DNA of 8,500 nt, taken from NCBI GenBank assembly GCA_021798435.1, contig JAJZGN010000078.1, positions 1 to 8,500 on the forward strand, in the 5' to 3' direction. The stretch comes from a bacterium (GTDB taxonomy: Bacteria; Chloroflexota; Dormibacteria; Aeolococcales; Bog-877). The position numbers were made by a program, and so were the translations under genes. The notes beneath the pieces are model-generated. The model saw only the letters and a program-made list of their open reading frames with translations. It had not been told where the DNA came from and did not search any database. Shown piece by piece: positions 6,599 to 8,500 of this stretch (position 1 is the stretch's first letter; every line of letters starts with the position of its first letter).

Positions 6599-7744
6599 TC
6601 ACTCGTAGCGGCCGCGCAGCCATTCGCCGAGAAGCCCGTTGGCGATGGTCCAGGTGTTGGCGCTGCGCTCGGCGAGCTGGAGCCGCTCCAGCGCCAGGGC
6701 AGCGTCCAGGGTACCGCGGTGGCTGACCCCCACGACCCCCTGCACCGCCCTGCCGGTCACCGCCCGCACCGGGCCCTGCGCCAGGAGCTTGAGGAGCCGC
6801 TGCTGGACCAGGCTGAGGCGGTCGAAAACGAGGGTGAACTCCTCGCGCTGGTCGTCGATGGCATAGGCCACCGCGGCGTCGACCAGCTCTTCGGTGATCT
6901 CACCCTCGCTGAGAGCGAACGCCCAGAAGGCGAGGAGCTGGACATCGTTGGGAATCCCCGCCGCGGCCTGATAGATGCGGCTGGCGGCCGTCGCCGAGAG
7001 GCGCTTTCCGGCCGAGGCCGCCCGCCCGGTGAGGTAGGGGATGAAATCGGCCTCGGAGATCTTGCCAAGGTAGAGCTTGGCCCCAACGTTGTAGAGAGCG
7101 CCGTGCTCCGGCGAGCTCACCATCGCCTCCATGATGTGGCGCTTGCTGCCGGCGAAGACCAGGCTCACCCCCGGGAGGTCGTCCACCAGATCCTTGAAGA
7201 TGTCCGCGATCAGGGGGTCGATCTCGTAGGCCTTCTGGAACTCGTCGATCACGAGGGAGACCGGGTGATCCGGGTCCTCGGCCGCCAGGTCAGCCAGGAT
7301 CCGCACCACCTCCGGAAGGACGGCCCGCCAGTCCGACGCCGCCAGGCTGGGCCCAAGGGAGACCCCCTCCACCAGTCCCGAGGCCGGGTCGATCCGGATC
7401 TCCGGAGCCACCCGGATACGCCGCAGCCAGCGACTGAACTCGGTGGCCCGACCTCGCACCCATCCCAAGGGTCCCGAGACCACCCCGTGCATCAGGGTCT
7501 GGACCACGTCGTCGGCGCTGCTGCACTTGATGAGGCTCACCCTGCCGGTCCGCCCCCCGCTGGCCTCCACCAGGTCGACGCCTCGTCGAAGTAGCGAAGT
7601 CTTGCCATAACGCCGGGGCGCGATGAGGATGAGATTCTGGCCGTTGAGCATGACCGCGGCCAGTCTCTCCAGTTGCTCGGTCCGGTCGGTGAAATGGAGC
7701 TCGTCGACGGGGGAGCCGAAGTGGTATGGATTGCTCGGGCCCAT
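6599..7744 (-). CDS. Stand-alone archaeal-type P-loop ATPase (ATPase_2 family) with C-terminal winged helix
   Basis: 381 aa. The N-terminus reads NPYHFGSPVDELHFTDRTEQ, matching the entry to ATPase_2/STAND-like domains (usually F-x-G-R-x-x-E; here F18-T-D-R-x-E). Walker A is APRRYGKTS (42-50), the Arg-Tyr form typical of this family. Walker B is SLVIDEFQKA (163-172) with D167/E168. A sensor-1-like strand LVFAGSKRHIMEAM (195-208) follows, then a helical lid. Residues about 305-381 look like a winged helix (LSLVQQRLLKLLAQGP ... LGEWLRGRY). Such proteins are widespread and mostly uncharacterised; roles in signalling, DNA handling or mobile-element biology have been suggested for relatives. The ATG at 7744 has AAGGTG 5 nt upstream. 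It stands alone, with a 328-bp gap downstream and over 450 bp upstream, so the neighbours give no functional hint. Confidence 0.85.
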   Translation of the reverse strand: MGPSNPYHFGSPVDELHFTDRTEQLERLAAVMLNGQNLILIAPRRYGKTSLLRRGVDLVEASGGRTGRVSLIKCSSADDVVQTLMHGVVSGPLGWVRGRATEFSRWLRRIRVAPEIRIDPASGLVEGVSLGPSLAASDWRAVLPEVVRILADLAAEDPDHPVSLVIDEFQKAYEIDPLIADIFKDLVDDLPGVSLVFAGSKRHIMEAMVSSPEHGALYNVGAKLYLGKISEADFIPYLTGRAASAGKRLSATAASRIYQAAAGIPNDVQLLAFWAFALSEGEITEELVDAAVAYAIDDQREEFTLVFDRLSLVQQRLLKLLAQGPVRAVTGRAVQGVVGVSHRGTLDAALALERLQLAERSANTWTIANGLLGEWLRGRYE

Positions 7745-8202
7745 GGCGTCACCTTAGCACGCTCCAGGTTTACACGCCTTGCCTTTACACACTCCGGCAT
7801 TCTATTGAGGAGGCCCCGAAATGGGGCCGGATGACGCGACCGCTCTGAGTCGAGGCGCACACTGATCTTGGCCACGCGGTTCCATGAAGTTCCCTGCGCG
7901 CGACCTCGAGGAGGCCCCTCTGCATCTGACCGACGGTCGGATGTGATCCCCGCCCCGCCACCCTCGCCGGACACGGCGCCGGCCCGAGCTGGCCGGCGGC
8001 CGGCCGATCTTGCCGACCCTTCCAAACCGCGCCTCCAGCGCCGGCCCTGCATTCTGGCCGGCAATGTGAATCTTCTCCGGGGATCGGTTCTCTTCGCCTT
8101 CCCCCCGGACTCCCTGGTGGCTCCGCCGCTGGGGCACCTTACGCGGCAAGGCGCGAAATCCTGCCTGGAGGGGGCTGCGGCGACACGAACCGGCAACGGC
8201 GC
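7745..8202. other. Long non-coding gap upstream of the ATPase gene and the attenuator
   Basis: About 460 bp with no supportable gene on either strand. Open frames here are Arg/Pro/Ser-rich and show no domain. It must contain the leftward promoter of the ATPase gene; TAGAAT on the minus strand at 7804-7799 is a possible -10. Other structure seen: the direct repeat TTTACAC (7769-7775 and 7784-7790), a hairpin GGCCCC-gaaat-GGGGCC (7812-7828), the dyad CCGAC-G-GTCGG (7930-7940) and the palindrome GGCCGGC-G-GCCGGCC (7991-8005). Confidence 0.5.
7769..7790. repeat. TTTACAC direct repeat upstream of the ATPase gene
   Basis: TTTACAC at 7769-7775 and 7784-7790 are identical 7-mers with a 15-bp period. 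They are AT-rich against a GC-rich background and lie 25-46 bp upstream of the ATPase start codon, between it and the possible -10 at 7804-7799. They could be operator half-sites; nothing in the window identifies a binding protein. Confidence 0.4.
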
Positions 8203-8231
8203 TTGACGCCGTCGGGCCAGCCTGATATACC
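8203..8231 (+). promoter_or_regulatory. Sigma-70-like promoter of the attenuated operon
   Basis: TTGACG (8203-8208) and TATACC (8226-8231) are separated by exactly 17 bp, close to the TTGACA/TATAAT consensus. Transcription should start near 8238, about 12 nt before the ATG of the leader ORF. It points rightwards into the leader, terminator and downstream gene. Confidence 0.7.
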
Positions 8232-8249
8232 TGGGTCACCTTGAACGCG

Positions 8250-8324
8250 ATGCAGCGCACCCTGGCGGCCCTCGAGAGCCCGATGGCTCTAGTACTTCTG
8301 ATTACCGGAGGGGCCGTCAGCTAG
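8250..8324 (+). CDS. Leader peptide of a branched-chain amino-acid attenuator
   Basis: A 24-codon ORF from ATG 8250 to TAG 8322-8324. Its second half reads MALVLLITGGAVS. The run Leu-Val-Leu-Leu-Ile (8289-8303) is encoded CTA GTA CTT CTG ATT; four of these five codons are A/T-ending and rare in genes of this window. Together with the terminator just downstream, this is the pattern of ribosome-mediated attenuation leaders of ilv/leu operons. Translation could start at ATG 8250, about 12 nt from the predicted transcript start with no Shine-Dalgarno, or at the internal ATG 8283, preceded only by a weak GAGAG; both give the same control codons. The peptide itself is not expected to have a function. 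It is absent from standard ORF-length cut-offs and easy to miss. Confidence 0.72.
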   Translation: MQRTLAALESPMALVLLITGGAVS

Positions 8325-8360
8325 CGTCTGCGCGTAAGGACCGAGCTTGCAGCCCCCCGG
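8305..8360 (+). promoter_or_regulatory. Predicted antiterminator pairing
   Basis: CCGG-A-GGGGC at 8305-8314 can pair with GCCCCCCGG at 8352-8360 through 9 G-C pairs with A8309 bulged. The second strand is the first arm of the terminator, so the two structures exclude each other. The first strand overlaps the Thr-Gly-Gly-Ala codons right after the control codons, so a ribosome reaching the stop codon would cover it while one stalled early on the Leu/Val codons would leave it free. A third segment, GCGGCCCTC at 8265-8273, can pair with GAGGGGCCGT at 8308-8317 (one bulge), giving the usual 1:2, 2:3, 3:4 alternatives. Confidence 0.62.
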
Positions 8361-8381
8361 AGACCCCGGGGGGCTTTTTTT
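8351..8381 (+). terminator. Intrinsic terminator (attenuator hairpin)
   Basis: Perfect 10-bp stem AGCCCCCCGG (8351-8360) and CCGGGGGGCT (8366-8375), loop AGACC, followed by a run of seven Ts (8375-8381). It is the only strong Rho-independent terminator in the window. It ends 22 nt before the start codon of the downstream gene and follows a short ORF rather than a full gene, which marks it as an attenuator. Confidence 0.88.
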
Positions 8382-8403
8382 GTACCCGTGAGGAGGACTG
8401 GAA

Positions 8404-8500
8404 GTGCAGGAACGACAGGACCAGGGACCGAGGACGGAGACCTTCCCCGAAGACATCGCGCTCAGCGAGGCCGGGCGCAACTGGGTGCGCCGGCGTCACG
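8404..8500 (+). CDS. N-terminus of an unidentified protein, predicted branched-chain amino-acid gene (partial)
   Basis: A GTG at 8404 is preceded by AGGAGG (8391-8396) with a 7-nt spacer, one of the best ribosome binding sites in the window. The frame stays open for 32 codons to the window edge. The peptide is hydrophilic and includes TETFPEDIALSEAGRNWVRR; it shows no motif I can assign. Because the upstream leader carries Leu/Val/Ile control codons, the likely products are acetolactate synthase (IlvB), another ilv/leu enzyme, or an importer or aminoacyl-tRNA synthetase for these amino acids. This is inference from regulation, not from the protein itself. An N-terminal extension before the conserved domain is known in some actinobacterial IlvB proteins and would fit. 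Confidence 0.65.
   Translation, partial: MQERQDQGPRTETFPEDIALSEAGRNWVRRRH

Noticed and set aside
4837..6726. 629-codon open frame on the plus strand
   Set aside because: It crosses ilvD, the lipoprotein gene and the intergenic gap, has no recognisable domain and is strongly low-complexity.
6563..7594. 343-codon frame on the plus strand opposite the ATPase gene
   Set aside because: Antisense shadow of a gene with intact Walker motifs; no motifs of its own.
7930..7940. Possible TetR-type operator
   Set aside because: Arms are only 5 bp, the flanks do not extend the symmetry, and no TetR-family gene is present; short GC dyads are expected by chance here.
7868..8206. 112-codon plus-strand frame in the large gap, and minus-strand frames across 7537-8260
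   Set aside because: No ribosome binding site, Arg/Pro-rich composition and no family resemblance; the plus frame also runs into the predicted -35 at 8203.
8238..8400. T-box riboswitch as an alternative explanation of the leader terminator
   Set aside because: No T-box core sequence and the leader is too short for a stem I; the in-frame Leu/Val/Ile codons fit peptide-based attenuation better.

Overview
The window is high-GC bacterial DNA (about 70% G+C by eye) with tightly packed genes. G/C-ending codons, a nearly leaderless regulator and a ribosome-type amino-acid attenuator suggest a high-GC Terrabacterial lineage such as Actinobacteria or Chloroflexota/Dormibacterota. No rRNA or marker gene settles the phylum, so this is inference. 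No transposase, phage gene, CRISPR array or tRNA was seen.

Layout, left to right. (1) 2-133 (+) is the tail of an upstream gene, probably an SMC/YhaN-type ATPase. (2) 139-1047 (+) encodes a cytoplasm-type BtuF/Peripla_BP_2 protein, annotated in relatives as cobalamin-binding. (3) Reading leftwards, 3501 to 1051 (-) is a compact operon of a PadR regulator, a DrrA-type ABC ATPase and a DrrB-type ABC-2 permease. It is a self-contained regulated efflux cassette with overlapping or closely spaced genes. Its promoter carries a perfect 19-bp palindrome spanning the -10 and touching the padR start codon. (4) 3537-5303 (-) is ilvD, dihydroxy-acid dehydratase of valine, leucine and isoleucine synthesis. 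(5) 5389-6270 (-) is a lipoprotein with a C39-like cysteine peptidase domain. (6) 6599-7744 (-) is a stand-alone archaeal-type (ATPase_2) P-loop ATPase with a C-terminal winged helix. (7) 7745-8202 shows no convincing gene. (8) 8203-8500 (+) is a sigma-70-like promoter, a short leader ORF, a strong intrinsic terminator and the start of a new gene at 8404.

The most interesting element is in (8). The 24-codon leader ORF has a run Leu-Val-Leu-Leu-Ile written mostly in codons that are rare in such a GC-rich genome (CTA GTA CTT CTG ATT). It is followed by a 10-bp G/C hairpin with seven Ts, 22 nt before the next start codon. A segment overlapping the end of the control codons can pair over 9 bp with the first arm of the terminator, giving a competing antiterminator. 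This is the architecture of a branched-chain amino-acid attenuator, so the truncated gene at 8404 is predicted to head an ilv/leu operon. That fits with ilvD lying 3 kb away on the other strand.

The convergent ends of (2) and (3) are only 3 bp apart, and a perfect 19-bp inverted repeat contains both stop codons.
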